A stretch of DNA of 64,000 bases from Mucilaginibacter sp. OK098 (GCF_900142915.1 NZ_FRCM01000001.1:620001-684000); one strand, 5' to 3'. Counted from the first letter of the stretch, positions 49,611 through 59,118 are shown. Made by a program: numbers and translations. Notes: generated from the sequence alone by a model not told the origin.

Positions 49611-50012
49611 ATGGAAACTGTAAAATCAACAAACACACCTTCAAAAACTTCATTATGGATTGGCTGGATAATCAGCGGGCTTTGCATTCTGTTCCTCCTG
49701 TTTGACGCCATTATGAAAATTATAAAAGAAGAACATTCTATAAAAGGATCGGTTCAACTGGGGTGGCCGGAACATTCTATTCAAAGCATCGGAATAGTAT
49801 TACTGATCTGTACCATATTATATTTAATTCCGAAGACATCTATCCTTGGAGCCGTTTTGCTTACCGGTTATCTTGGCGGGGCTATTGCGATAATGATCCG
49901 TGCGGAGCAACAATTGTATTTTGCACTTGTTTTTGGTTTGCTGGTATGGTTAGGGTTATACCTTCGGGATAAAAAATTGCAAACAATCCTTCCATTGCGA
50001 AAAGAGGAATAG
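49611..50012 (+). CDS. DoxX-like four-helix membrane protein
   Basis: 133 residues with four membrane helices (LWIGWIISGLCILFLLFDAI, SIQSIGIVLLICTILYLI, ILGAVLLTGYLGGAIAIMIR and LYFALVFGLLVWLGLYL). The motif R-A-E in the third helix is typical of DoxX-like proteins. Function is unknown; relatives are linked to thiosulfate oxidation or redox stress but the group is diverse. It stands alone between two DUF1080 genes. Confidence 0.8.
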   Translation: METVKSTNTPSKTSLWIGWIISGLCILFLLFDAIMKIIKEEHSIKGSVQLGWPEHSIQSIGIVLLICTILYLIPKTSILGAVLLTGYLGGAIAIMIRAEQQLYFALVFGLLVWLGLYLRDKKLQTILPLRKEE

Positions 50013-50093
50013 TTTAAAAAGATTTACTTAATTTGGGAACTCAAATCCATCGGATCTGATTTACCAATTATTAAAAATCAAATTAAGGATCAT

Positions 50094-51080
50094 ATGAAAT
50101 ACTTATCAGCGCCAGCCCGTACCTCTGTTTTTCGCTTTCTCCACATACAGCTTATTTTATTGTTGTTTGTTTCTTCAGCGATCAAAGTATCAGCCAGGTC
50201 AATAGAACCAACCAAAGACCCGGATGTAATAGGAAGATGGGATATTACTATTGATAAAGCAGGTAAAAGCCTGCCTTCATGGTTAGAGGTACAGAAATCA
50301 GGAACGCATACCCTGATTGGTCGTTTTGTATATGCTTTTGGAAGTGCACGGCCTATATCGGAAGTTAAACCTAATGATGGTAAATACAGCTTTTCTATTC
50401 CCCCGCAATGGGAGGAAGGAAACAGGAACATGGATTTCCAGTTTGAAGTTAGTGGTGATAAGCTAAAAGGCACCATGGTTTATACCGACGGCGTTACCTA
50501 TAATTTTACGGGTGTTCGTGCTCCTTTATTGATAAGGGCTAAAAATCCAGTTTGGGGCGTACCGGTTAAATTGTTTAATGGAAAAAATGTTAAAGGGTGG
50601 CATACAGATGGTACAAATCAATGGATAGCCGAAGGTGGTATATTGAGAAGTCCGCATTCGGGAGCTAACCTGATAACCGATAAAACCTTTACAGATTTTA
50701 AGCTTCATATTGAATTCCGGTACCCGCAGGGCAGCAACAGCGGCGTTTATCTTAGGGGAAGGTATGAAGTGCAGATCATCGACACTAAAAGCGGTGACCC
50801 GGAACCTATTAATAACCAATTCAGCTCAGTATACGGTTTCCTGCCACCAAACAAAATGATGGCAAAAAATCCGGGTGAGTGGCAGTCATACGATATTACA
50901 CTGGTTGGCAGAATGGTAACTATTGTAGCTAACGGAAAAACGGTAATATGCGACCAGGTAATACCCGGAATAACCGGCGGAGCAATCAACAGCAAAGAAG
51001 GCGAACCAGGTCCGATCCTGATCCAGGGGGATCACGGACCGATCGATTATAGAAATATTGTTATAACAGTTGTGAAGTAA
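50094..51080 (+). CDS. DUF1080 protein with extra N-terminal domain
   Basis: 328 residues. Signal peptide (to about residue 34), an N-terminal beta domain of about 110 residues (VIGRWDITIDKAGKSLPSW, FSIPPQWEEGNRNMDFQF), then a DUF1080 domain: VKLFNGKNVKGWHTDG, FKLHIEFRYPQGSNSGVYLRG and ILIQGDHGPIDYRNIVI. The N-terminal part may bind substrate. Shares the DUF1080 core with the 48612 gene but is on the other strand and more divergent. A hairpin follows (51092-51123). Confidence 0.8.
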   Translation: MKYLSAPARTSVFRFLHIQLILLLFVSSAIKVSARSIEPTKDPDVIGRWDITIDKAGKSLPSWLEVQKSGTHTLIGRFVYAFGSARPISEVKPNDGKYSFSIPPQWEEGNRNMDFQFEVSGDKLKGTMVYTDGVTYNFTGVRAPLLIRAKNPVWGVPVKLFNGKNVKGWHTDGTNQWIAEGGILRSPHSGANLITDKTFTDFKLHIEFRYPQGSNSGVYLRGRYEVQIIDTKSGDPEPINNQFSSVYGFLPPNKMMAKNPGEWQSYDITLVGRMVTIVANGKTVICDQVIPGITGGAINSKEGEPGPILIQGDHGPIDYRNIVITVVK

Positions 51081-51091
51081 GGAGTAAAAAG

Positions 51092-51123
51092 CAAAGCCTT
51101 CCTGATTTATTGGGAGGGCTTTG
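51092..51123 (+). terminator. Hairpin after second DUF1080 gene
   Basis: CAAAGCCTTCC and GGGAGGGCTTTG form a stem 12 bp after the stop codon; an AT-rich tract follows. It may also terminate the adjacent pseudogene on the other strand. Confidence 0.6.
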
Positions 51124-51147
51124 AAAATATTATTTTAAATCTGTGGT

Positions 51148-51516
51148 TTAAGCTAACTCCGCGTTGTTTGATAAACAACCCTCCACCATATGGATCACCG
51201 CATCTACATTAAATGGTTTTGCTATAAAGCCATCCGAACCATAGCTGCCAAAGGATTCAGGAAAACGCGGGTATCCGGAAAGCAAGATAACTGGGAGGCT
51301 GCCGGTCATAATGTTGCTTTTAAGCTCATGGCAAAGCTCTCAGCCATTAATACCTGGGACAAGCATTGTAAGATCAGGCTTGTTGGTTAACACCCCTTCA
51401 ATAATTGGGTGGGTGAAATTCAGGCCAATAACTCCATAACCTTCCTGGTTCAGAAGATCGGTTAACAGGCAGAAGATGTCATAGCCATCTTTTACAATCA
51501 ATATTCTTTTTGATAT
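51148..51516 (-). pseudogene. Decayed response regulator, paralogue of 53682
   Basis: Aligns along its whole length with the intact gene at 53682-54059, including the upstream leader. The start ATG is now ATA (51514-51516). EDD of the acidic pocket has become KDG. A 9-base deletion removes the phosphoacceptor Asp (MLDFLIPG became MLVPG). A TGA replaces the glycine codon after PGING. The remaining C-terminal half is still readable (ELCHELKSN, LLSGYPRF, GFIAKPFNVDAV). Between it and the intact copy lies the GH71/99-like gene, suggesting a duplication around that gene. Confidence 0.85.
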
Positions 51517-51740
51517 AATATCTATAATTGGTACATAGCTGATCAATGAAAATTAAGTAATAATTAATCTTTTATTAATCACCCCAACTTACTTTATAAT
51601 TAATCAATTGTAAAGGTGAAAAATTTCACAAATCCTAAACAAATTAATCTGCATTTATGAAAAGGAAACTCTTTGTGCCCCCGTACTTGGACGAAACTCC
51701 GCTGTTTAACCAATTATTAAATTTTTTAACGCAAATATTT

Positions 51741-53417
51741 ATGAATCTTAAGAAACCCAACCTTATTTTGATGATGGCTTGTGCAGCCGTCATAATTAGC
51801 TGCTCCAAAAATAAACTTATCGCCCCTTCTCCAACTTCGGGTGATAAGACACCTAAGCTTAAAATTACAGCTTCTGCTGCCGGCGATGTTGTTGGTAAAG
51901 TAATTGTAGGCTACCAGGGTTGGTTCGCGGCGCCGGGTGACGGTTCGCCCCTTAATACCTGGTGGCATTACGCTTCCGGCGACCCCTTCGGTGTCCCTAC
52001 ACCAAGCAATGCCAGTATCATATCCTGGCCGGACGTTCGCGAGTATACCAACACCTACCAGGCATCCAATTTTGGCAATCTGGGCAATGGCCAGCCGGCC
52101 AAGCTGTTCTCTTCGTTCAATGATCAGACAGTAAACACCCATTTTTTATGGATGCAGCAAAATAATATAGACGGAGCAGCCTTACAACGATTTAATCCCA
52201 ATGGACAGGAGGGGCCGATCCGTGACGCCATCACTGCTAAAGTTAAGACGGCGGCCGAAACCTACGGTCGTAAATTTTACATTATGTACGATGTAGGCGG
52301 CTGGACTAACATGCAATCGGAAATTAAAACAGACTGGACCAACAAAATGTCGGCTTATACCTCATCTTCGGCTTACGCTAAACAAAATGGCAAGCCTGTG
52401 GTATGCATCTGGGGATTTGGTTTTAATGATACCAATCACCCCTGGTCGGCGGCGGTATGTCTTGATGTAATTAACTGGTTTAAAGCCCAGGGCTGTTATA
52501 TAATTGGCGGTGTACCTGCTTATTGGCGCGACACGAATAGTACCGAGGTAAGAACTGGCTTTTTGGCGACTTATAACGCATTGAACATGATTTCGCCATG
52601 GATGATTGGAAAGATCTCTGATGTATCCGGTTCCGACGGTTTCTATACCGATCATAATGCCGGCGACCAGGCTTACTGTAACGCTAACGGAATTGACTAC
52701 CAGCCATGCGTTTTACCGGGAGATTTGCAAAAACATCAAAGAGTTCATGGCGATTTTATGTGGAGGCAATTTTATAACATGGTAAGGCTGGGCGCCCAGG
52801 GCATTTACATTTCCATGTTCGACGAATATAACGAGGGCAACCAAATAGCCAAAACTACCGAAACTTCCGCCTTTACACCGGCTGGTTTAGGCTTTTTCTC
52901 GTTGGATGAAGATGGTACAGCCTGCTCTGCAGATTATTATTTACGCCTTACAGGAGATGGCGGCAGGATGCTGAAAGGCCAGCTTGGGCTTACAGCTACA
53001 CGCCCTACGCAACCGGTGGTATCCGGCAGTGTTTCTGCGCCAATCGGGCAAACAATTACGATCAAGGGAAACAATAATCTTTACGTCAGCAGCGAAAACG
53101 GCACTCAGGCTATGAATTGTAACCGCTCTACTGCTCAGGGCTGGGAGCAGTTTACGATTGTTGATGCCGGAGGAGGCAAGGTCGCCCTGATGAGCCAGGG
53201 CAAATATGTATCTTCTGAAAATGGAACCCAAGCTATAAATTGCAACCGGACATCGATCGGGCCATGGGAACAATTTGATTGGATAGACAATGGAAATGGT
53301 ACATTTTCGCTGAGGGGAAACAACGTGAAATTTATTTCCAGCGAAAACGGTACCCAGGCTATGACCTGTAATCGTACTGTAGCCCAGGCTTACGAATCAT
53401 TCCGGGTAAATCAATAA
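51741..53417 (+). CDS. GH71/99-like lipoprotein with triple fascin-type repeat
   Basis: 558 residues from the preferred ATG at 51741, which begins the lipoprotein signal (MNLKKPNLILMMACAAVIISC); an upstream ATG at 51657 would add 28 residues. The main domain has VIVGYQGWFAAPGDGS, WQQ-type LWMQQNNIDGAALQRF and ISMFDEYNEGNQIAK, recalling glycoside hydrolases of families 71 and 99. The C-terminal 130 residues hold three copies of a Y-V-S-S-E-N-G-T-Q-A-M-N-C-N-R unit (about residues 449, 492 and 535), a beta-trefoil likely binding carbohydrate. Confidence 0.78.
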   Translation: MNLKKPNLILMMACAAVIISCSKNKLIAPSPTSGDKTPKLKITASAAGDVVGKVIVGYQGWFAAPGDGSPLNTWWHYASGDPFGVPTPSNASIISWPDVREYTNTYQASNFGNLGNGQPAKLFSSFNDQTVNTHFLWMQQNNIDGAALQRFNPNGQEGPIRDAITAKVKTAAETYGRKFYIMYDVGGWTNMQSEIKTDWTNKMSAYTSSSAYAKQNGKPVVCIWGFGFNDTNHPWSAAVCLDVINWFKAQGCYIIGGVPAYWRDTNSTEVRTGFLATYNALNMISPWMIGKISDVSGSDGFYTDHNAGDQAYCNANGIDYQPCVLPGDLQKHQRVHGDFMWRQFYNMVRLGAQGIYISMFDEYNEGNQIAKTTETSAFTPAGLGFFSLDEDGTACSADYYLRLTGDGGRMLKGQLGLTATRPTQPVVSGSVSAPIGQTITIKGNNNLYVSSENGTQAMNCNRSTAQGWEQFTIVDAGGGKVALMSQGKYVSSENGTQAINCNRTSIGPWEQFDWIDNGNGTFSLRGNNVKFISSENGTQAMTCNRTVAQAYESFRVNQ

Positions 53418-53434
53418 ATAACCTAACCAGGAAT

Positions 53435-53456
53435 AAGCTTTAAGCTTCTTTTTTTT
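53435..53456 (+). terminator. Weak terminator after the GH71/99-like gene
   Basis: AAGCTT-T-AAGCTT palindrome followed by C and eight T. A larger hairpin, GAATGGCCGG with CCGGCCATTC (53457-53486), follows directly. The combination probably ends the upstream transcript. Confidence 0.55.
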
Positions 53457-53522
53457 GAATGGCCGGTTTACCAATGGCCGGCCATTCGTTGAAGTTGAAA
53501 AATCTTTTATATGGGTTGACTG

Positions 53523-53680
53523 TTATTGATGAGAAGAAACCCATCCTGCGCTTTGCAGATATTTAATCAGGCGGGAGTCGTTGGCTGAAAGGGCTGGGAT
53601 CCAGTCACCAATTTGTTCACGGGTACAATATTTTGATCATAAATGGCGAATTGCACTGGATTAGCCAGCAAAAACCGTTG
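53523..53680 (-). pseudogene. Frameshifted remnant of an unidentified gene
   Basis: Downstream of the response regulator on the same strand, two adjoining frames read protein-like: first KQRFLLANPVQFAIYDQNIV, then after a frame change TREQIGDWIPALSANDSRLI and KYLQSAGWVSSHQ-stop. Neither has a start codon. The composition is coding-like, so this looks like the tail of a decayed gene, but I do not recognise the family and it could be chance. Confidence 0.35.
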
Positions 53681-53681
53681 C

Positions 53682-54059
53682 TTAAGCCATTTCAGCGTTG
53701 TTTGATAAACAGCCCTCTACCATATGAATTACCGCATCTACATTAAATGGTTTTGCTATAAAGCCATCCGAACCATAACTGCCAAAGCACTCGAGGAAAT
53801 GCGGGTATCCGGAAAGCAGGATAACCGGGAGACAGGAGGTCAAAATATTGCCTTTAAGCTCATAGCAGAGTTCGCCTCCATTAATGCCGGGAATAAGAAA
53901 ATCAAGCATTACAAGGTCAGGTTTGTGGGTTAACGCACTTTCAATAATTGAGGGTGTGAAATTCAGACCAACAACTTCGTAACCTTCTTCATTCAGAAGA
54001 TCGGTTAACAGGCAGAGGATGTCATAGTCATCTTCTACGATCAGTATTCTCTTTGACAT
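53682..54059 (-). CDS. Single-domain response regulator
   Basis: 125-residue receiver domain without an output domain: acidic pocket Glu10/Asp11 (LIVEDDYD), phosphoacceptor Asp53 (MLDFLIPG), Ser83 (LLSGYP) and Lys103 (IAKPF). It probably relays phosphate or acts by protein contact, as CheY or Spo0F do. No kinase is adjacent; the orphan kinase at 34779 is a possible but unproven partner. A decayed copy lies at 51148. Confidence 0.92.
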   Translation of the reverse strand: MSKRILIVEDDYDILCLLTDLLNEEGYEVVGLNFTPSIIESALTHKPDLVMLDFLIPGINGGELCYELKGNILTSCLPVILLSGYPHFLECFGSYGSDGFIAKPFNVDAVIHMVEGCLSNNAEMA

Positions 54060-54190
54060 AACATTCTATAATTGGTAAATATATAACGATCAAACAGGCA
54101 TTATAGTTTGATGGTCATCCTGATAAATATAAGGTATTTACCTGACTTTAAGGTTACTGGAATATTATATAATTACACCGGGTTAGTTCC

Positions 54191-55813
54191 TTATTCTTCC
54201 TCATAGGCAAAGTGTTGGCGCATTTTTTCTTCTTCCAGGTCCAGCAACTCAAGTTGTTGTTTAACGATGTCATCGTTAATGTTTTCCTTTTTGTTAAGGG
54301 TATGGAGCAATGCCCGTTGTTCTTTCATCAACTCGGCCATTATAACCCTGTAATCTTTATAAAAAGCATCGGAGCGGGTTTTATTATCTTCTTTCTCCCA
54401 GTCCTTCAGTAGTTCAAGATCTGCTGTCAGCTTTAGCCGGAGTGATTTGACCATATCGTTATCCTTAAGCTGTGCTGCATATTTTTCGTCCAGTATTTTA
54501 AGGGAAAGGTGGGACAGCTTTTTCCTGACTAGCTGTTTTTGTTGTCCAAACGAAATGGTATAATCACGGTCGGGCATATTTATCCATTTAACCAGCGCCG
54601 GCAAGGTCAGGCCCTGCAATACCAATGTTACCAATATAACTATAAAGGTGATAAACAGAATGAGCGGACGCTGGGGAAAGGCCGTGCCTGAATTTAACAT
54701 AACCGGAACACTTAAGGCTGCCGCTAAAGATACTACACCACGCATCCCTGTCCAGCCAAACAGGATAGGGGCCTTCCAGCCGGGTTTATCATCGGCAACT
54801 GTAATGAACTTGCTTATGAACATTGTAAAAACAGTTGCCCCGAAAGTGCTTGCAAAACGGGTAACGATCAAAATAGCAGTAATGATGAGGCTGTATTTGA
54901 TAGCCGGGCCAAGCCCGTCGGGCCCCAGCGCCTTAATAATCACCGGGAACTCCAGGCCTATCAGTATAAACACAAAACCATTAAGCACAAAAGCTACAGC
55001 CTCCCAAACATTAATACCCTTTAGCCTGCTCTGGTTGCTGAAAATAGATTGCCGCCTTGCAGAAAGGAACAGCCCGCCACTCACCACCGCCAGTACTCCC
55101 GAAAAATGAAATTCTTCGGCCGCCATGTACATAGCATAAGGCGTAATAAAAGTAAGTACAATATCAATATTGGTAGTAGTAGGCAGCCAGCGATGAATGG
55201 CATAAAATACCAGTGCAACTGCTAAACCTATTAAAATTCCCATAACAATTACCAAAACAAAACTAACCGCTGCCTGGCTAAAAACAAACGTGCCAGTAGT
55301 TACAGCTGCAAGCGCAAAGCGAAAAATAACCAAACTGGAGGCATCATTCAGCAAGCTTTCGCCCTCTACAATGGTGATGAACCGTTTGGGTACTTTAACA
55401 TTCTTTAATATCGTGCTTGCCGAAACCGCGTCGGGAGGGGAGATGATGCCGCCTAACAGGAAACCGGTTGCTAAAGTAAAGCCCGGAATAAGGCCATAAG
55501 ACACAAACGCTACAACACAGGAAGTAATAATAACAATTGGCACAGCAAAGCTGGAGATCACCCGGCGCCATTTCCAGAAATCTTTCCAGGAAGTACTCCA
55601 CGCTGCCTCATAAAGCAATGGGGGAAGGAAGATCACAAAGATCATGTCCGGGTCAATTTCAATACCTCTTAAAATAGGAACAAAGCCCAGTGGCAACCCT
55701 GCCAGTACCAGCAGGATAGGATAGGCAATCTTAATTTTTTGTGCCAGCATAACGATGAACAGGATCACAGCCAGCAGGAAGGTATATTGAATGATGAGGT
55801 GGTGCATAACCAA
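54191..55813 (-). CDS. CPA1-family Na+/H+ antiporter with long cytosolic tail
   Basis: 540 residues: about 12 membrane segments with ISPPDAVSAS, GESLLNDASSLV and GWTGMRGVVSLAAAL, the ion-site motifs of bacterial NhaP/YjcE type CPA1 proteins, then about 120 charged, coiled-coil-prone residues (LRLKLTADLELLKDWEKEDN). The start MVMHHLIIQY could also be the second Met at 55807. The tail may sense pH. It is unrelated in detail to the antiporter at 2843. Confidence 0.9.
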   Translation of the reverse strand: MVMHHLIIQYTFLLAVILFIVMLAQKIKIAYPILLVLAGLPLGFVPILRGIEIDPDMIFVIFLPPLLYEAAWSTSWKDFWKWRRVISSFAVPIVIITSCVVAFVSYGLIPGFTLATGFLLGGIISPPDAVSASTILKNVKVPKRFITIVEGESLLNDASSLVIFRFALAAVTTGTFVFSQAAVSFVLVIVMGILIGLAVALVFYAIHRWLPTTTNIDIVLTFITPYAMYMAAEEFHFSGVLAVVSGGLFLSARRQSIFSNQSRLKGINVWEAVAFVLNGFVFILIGLEFPVIIKALGPDGLGPAIKYSLIITAILIVTRFASTFGATVFTMFISKFITVADDKPGWKAPILFGWTGMRGVVSLAAALSVPVMLNSGTAFPQRPLILFITFIVILVTLVLQGLTLPALVKWINMPDRDYTISFGQQKQLVRKKLSHLSLKILDEKYAAQLKDNDMVKSLRLKLTADLELLKDWEKEDNKTRSDAFYKDYRVIMAELMKEQRALLHTLNKKENINDDIVKQQLELLDLEEEKMRQHFAYEEE

Positions 55814-55954
55814 AAATAAGTCAATTTAAGCAAACCTTAAACACGTTGCTGTTTAAAAAATAGCTTTATTCTATACGTTTAGCGCCCAATAATTAATAAG
55901 ACTCTGGCAAAAGGAAGTTTCTGTACTTTGAAGGAGTTATAAATAGCTAAATTA

Positions 55955-56863
55955 CTAAGCATTGGCAAGCCTCGCCATAACAGGAGAGGAACCTGTATAT
56001 TTCTTAAAAAAATTGGCGAAATAGGCAGGTTCTTCAAAACCAAGAATATTAGCGATTTGGGCTATGCTCCAGTCGGTGTGCTTTAATAAAGCATGCGCTT
56101 CTTTTAAAACGCGTTCAGAAATATGTTGGGTAGTGGTCTTGCCGGTGATTTCCTTTACAGACCGGTTCAGGTGATTGGTATGCACGGAAAGGTTTTTGGC
56201 AAAATCATTAGCCGTTTTCAGTTTAAGGAATTGGCCTGACGTATCAATTGGAAACTGTCTTTCCAGTAACTCTAAAAACGAGGTGGTGATTCTTGCTGCA
56301 GCACTGGTATTGGTTTCATATACGGTAACAGGTGCTATCTTTAAAGCCTCATGCATCAGGATGCGCAGGTAACTACGGAGCAAGTCGTACTTATGAGCAT
56401 AATCTGAATCCATTTCTTCCATCATCCTGCCAAGAGTGGCCGAAAGGAAAGCCAGCTGGGCCTCATTTAAAAAAACAATGTGATTGCCGCCTGCCTTAAA
56501 CAATGGAAAATCCTGCAGGGTGCTTCTATGCTCGTGCGATTCAATAAAGGCCTGGGTAAATAAACAGAAACAGCCTTCCTGCGGCCCTGGTCCTGATTCC
56601 CAGGATGATGGTACCGACGGGCTGGAAAACACAAGTGCGGGCCGGTCAATATCCACATACCTGTCCGCATAATGCATTTTACCATTCCCAATTACAAGCG
56701 CTATTTTATAAAAATCACGCCGGCTAAATGGTGTTTTCGGAAAGCAAGGCTTACGCAAAAAAACGTTGAAATGCCCCTGCCCGGTATTATTTTCTGCAAA
56801 TACCTTTTGATTGTCTACCGGATGACGCCGGTAAAATTCTTCGAGTGTTTCCGTACTAAGCAT
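55955..56863 (-). CDS. AraC family transcriptional regulator
   Basis: 302 residues: an N-terminal cupin-like sensing region (HFNVFLRKPCFPKTPFSRRDFYKIALVIGNG) and a C-terminal AraC pair (TANDFAKNLSVHTNHLNRSVKEITGKT and WSIAQIANILGFEEPAYFANFFKKYTGSSP). It is divergent from the DHA2 exporter across 140 bp, the usual arrangement of a local regulator, so the exporter is its probable target. The effector is unknown. Confidence 0.88.
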   Translation of the reverse strand: MLSTETLEEFYRRHPVDNQKVFAENNTGQGHFNVFLRKPCFPKTPFSRRDFYKIALVIGNGKMHYADRYVDIDRPALVFSSPSVPSSWESGPGPQEGCFCLFTQAFIESHEHRSTLQDFPLFKAGGNHIVFLNEAQLAFLSATLGRMMEEMDSDYAHKYDLLRSYLRILMHEALKIAPVTVYETNTSAAARITTSFLELLERQFPIDTSGQFLKLKTANDFAKNLSVHTNHLNRSVKEITGKTTTQHISERVLKEAHALLKHTDWSIAQIANILGFEEPAYFANFFKKYTGSSPVMARLANA

Positions 56864-56991
56864 AGGTAAAGGTAGTAATTATTTGATTATTATAATTAAA
56901 TATGACTATTGAATGATGGTTAAATGATTGGCTGTTTGAAAATTATAAGTTTCTGCTTGAATACTATAAATAGAAAGCAAACAGGCGCTGC

Positions 56992-56999
56992 TACTTTTG
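56992..56999 (+). promoter_or_regulatory. -7 box of the DHA2 exporter gene
   Basis: TACTTTTG fits TAnnTTTG and ends 4 bp before the ATG at 57004, again predicting a nearly leaderless mRNA. No clear -33 element. Confidence 0.45.
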
Positions 57000-57003
57000 C
57001 GCT

Positions 57004-58563
57004 ATGGAAACCGGTTTTAGAAAATGGATCATTGTAGTTACGATCATTACTTCCACCATTATTGAGCTGATAGATACTACTATTGTAAACGTATCCATCA
57101 ATACCATGAGCGGGAATTTGGGGGCATCGCTTGAGGACACAGCATGGGTTATTACTTCCTACGCCATAGCCAATGTGATCATCATCCCGATGACCAGTTT
57201 CCTGGCCGAAAAGATCGGGAGGAAACAATACTACATTGGTTCTATACTTCTGTTTACACTGGCCTCGGCTATGTGCGGGTTTTCACATAATTTATGGGAG
57301 TTGGTCGCCTTTCGTTTTCTCCAGGGCATTGGCGGGGGCGCTCTGTTGTCTACTTCACAGTCTATTCTTTTTGAAACCTTCCCGATAAAAGAACGTGCTA
57401 CCGCCAGCGGCATTTTCAGCCTGGGTATTATTATCGGCCCGTCCATCGGACCGGTGATGGGGGGCTTCATCGTGGATAATTTATCCTGGCAATGGATCTT
57501 TTATGTGAATATCCCTATCGGGCTTTTGGCCGCTGTTTTATCCTTCATTTATCTTAAGCCCACTAAACGATCAGAAGACGGGAGAAGTATCGACTGGCTT
57601 GGCATCTTTTTATTGGCCGTAGGAGTCGGTTCCCTGCAAATAGTGCTGGAAAGAGGAGAAACAGACGACTGGTTTGCAGCAAATTATATTGTAGTACTGA
57701 GTATTATATCAGCCTTGTCTTTAGCCGTTTTGGTTTGGTGGGAGCTTAATATTAAACACCCGGTAATTAACCTGCGCGTTTTAAAAAGCACCACTTTATC
57801 TATTTCTGCTATTATGACCTTTGTGCTGGGCTTTGGCCTGTTCAGTGCTGTATTCGTTTTTCCTTTATATGCACAGCGGATCATCGGTTATTCTGCCTTC
57901 CAAACTGGTACCATGCTCTTGCCCGGGACGCTGATGGCGGCAATGATCTCGCCGTTTTTGGGAAAAATGCTGCAAAGCGGAGTCCGCCCGCAATACCTGA
58001 TTATCCTTGGCTTTGGGCTGTCGGCCATTTTTGGCTTCATGATGTCGGGCTCGAACCTGGAAACCGGCGGCGCATATTTTTTCATCCCATTGATCTGCCG
58101 TGGATTGGGCGCGGCACTGCTGATCGTACCATTAACCGCCCTTGCGGTGTCAGAATTAAAACCGGCTGAAATACCGCAAGGCGCCGCTTTGAATAATATG
58201 ATGCGGCAAATGGGCGGATCGTTTGGTATCGCCTTGATAAATACCTATATCGCGCACCGGGCAGCGGCAAACCGCATGTCCCTGATCCCTCACGTTACAG
58301 CCTCCGACCCACTTACGGTTATGCGGCGGCAATCATACATCAGTAATTTCCTAGCCCATGGCGCCAGCTACCTGCGTGCCTTACAACAATCCCTGGGGGC
58401 GCTGGAAAACACTGTTGCCCGGCAAACTTTTCTGCTAAGTTATATGGACGCATTTCTGCTGCTGGCCATTTTAAATGCCTGCTGTATCCCGCTGGTAATC
58501 CTGACCATCAAAAAAAGACAGGTTGTAAAGGTCGGTAAGGTGGAGCTTCCGGATGCGCATTGA
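57004..58563 (+). CDS. MFS multidrug exporter, DHA2 (EmrB/QacA) family
   Basis: 519 residues with 14 membrane helices expected for DHA2. Motif A-like FLAEKIGRKQYYIGS, motif C GSIGP-type GIIIGPSIGPVMGGFI and the arginine of motif B in FRFLQGIGGGALL are present. EmrB partners usually include an EmrA membrane-fusion protein and an outer membrane channel; neither is adjacent, so substrates may be released to the periplasm. Divergent AraC gene probably controls it. Confidence 0.9.
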   Translation: METGFRKWIIVVTIITSTIIELIDTTIVNVSINTMSGNLGASLEDTAWVITSYAIANVIIIPMTSFLAEKIGRKQYYIGSILLFTLASAMCGFSHNLWELVAFRFLQGIGGGALLSTSQSILFETFPIKERATASGIFSLGIIIGPSIGPVMGGFIVDNLSWQWIFYVNIPIGLLAAVLSFIYLKPTKRSEDGRSIDWLGIFLLAVGVGSLQIVLERGETDDWFAANYIVVLSIISALSLAVLVWWELNIKHPVINLRVLKSTTLSISAIMTFVLGFGLFSAVFVFPLYAQRIIGYSAFQTGTMLLPGTLMAAMISPFLGKMLQSGVRPQYLIILGFGLSAIFGFMMSGSNLETGGAYFFIPLICRGLGAALLIVPLTALAVSELKPAEIPQGAALNNMMRQMGGSFGIALINTYIAHRAAANRMSLIPHVTASDPLTVMRRQSYISNFLAHGASYLRALQQSLGALENTVARQTFLLSYMDAFLLLAILNACCIPLVILTIKKRQVVKVGKVELPDAH

Positions 58564-58626
58564 TTGGTGTTGAGATAGATCAGGAAAAATTATTCCTTGT
58601 CCTTTCAAAACAGCCAGGCATTGTAA

Positions 58627-59118
58627 TTATGCTAGTTTCCAGTCGGGCCGTTCAAAGTGGCAGGTGTATCCGTATGGGTTCTTTTGCAGATAGTCCTGGT
58701 GTTCGGCTTCGGCATTCCAAAAATCGGTTTCAGGTACAACTTCGGTAACAATCTTTCCGGGCCATTTCCCTGAGGCTTCCATTTCCTTGATCAGCACGTT
58801 TGCAGTTTCCCGCTGATTTTCATCCAGGTAAAAGATCGCAGAGCGATAGGAGGCCCCGATATCATTTCCCTGCCTGTTCCGGGTGGTAGGGTCATGGATC
58901 TGGAAGAAATATTCCAGGAGCTTGCGATAGGATAGCAGCTCAGGGTCAAATGTAACTGCAATGGCTTCAGCATGTGTGCCGTGATTCCGGTAAGTGGCAT
59001 TAGGTACATTACCGCCTGTGTATCCCACTACAGTTGAAATAACACCCGGATAATGCCTGATTAATTCTTCTACACCCCAAAAGCAACCGCCGGCCAGAAT
59101 GGCTTTTTCAATATTCAT
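58627..59118 (-). CDS. msrA: Peptide-methionine (S)-S-oxide reductase
   Basis: Repairs oxidised methionine. The active-site motif [10 protein letters not shown] carries the catalytic Cys12; [24 protein letters not shown] and [19 protein letters not shown] complete the family pattern, the last containing a cysteine close to the end that may serve as resolving Cys. Length 163 lacks a signal peptide, so it is cytoplasmic. No msrB is fused or adjacent. Confidence 0.95.
   Translation of the reverse strand: MNIEKAILAGGCFWGVEELIRHYPGVISTVVGYTGGNVPNATYRNHGTHAEAIAVTFDPELLSYRKLLEYFFQIHDPTTRNRQGNDIGASYRSAIFYLDENQRETANVLIKEMEASGKWPGKIVTEVVPETDFWNAEAEHQDYLQKNPYGYTCHFERPDWKLA

Noticed and set aside
51190..51390. 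Plus-strand 66-codon frame in the pseudogene region
   Set aside because: It is antisense to the decayed response regulator; an equivalent antisense frame exists over the intact copy, as expected from shared sequence.
54648..55109. 153-codon plus-strand frame inside the antiporter gene
   Set aside because: Antisense shadow of a clear CPA1 antiporter with conserved ion-site motifs on the other strand.
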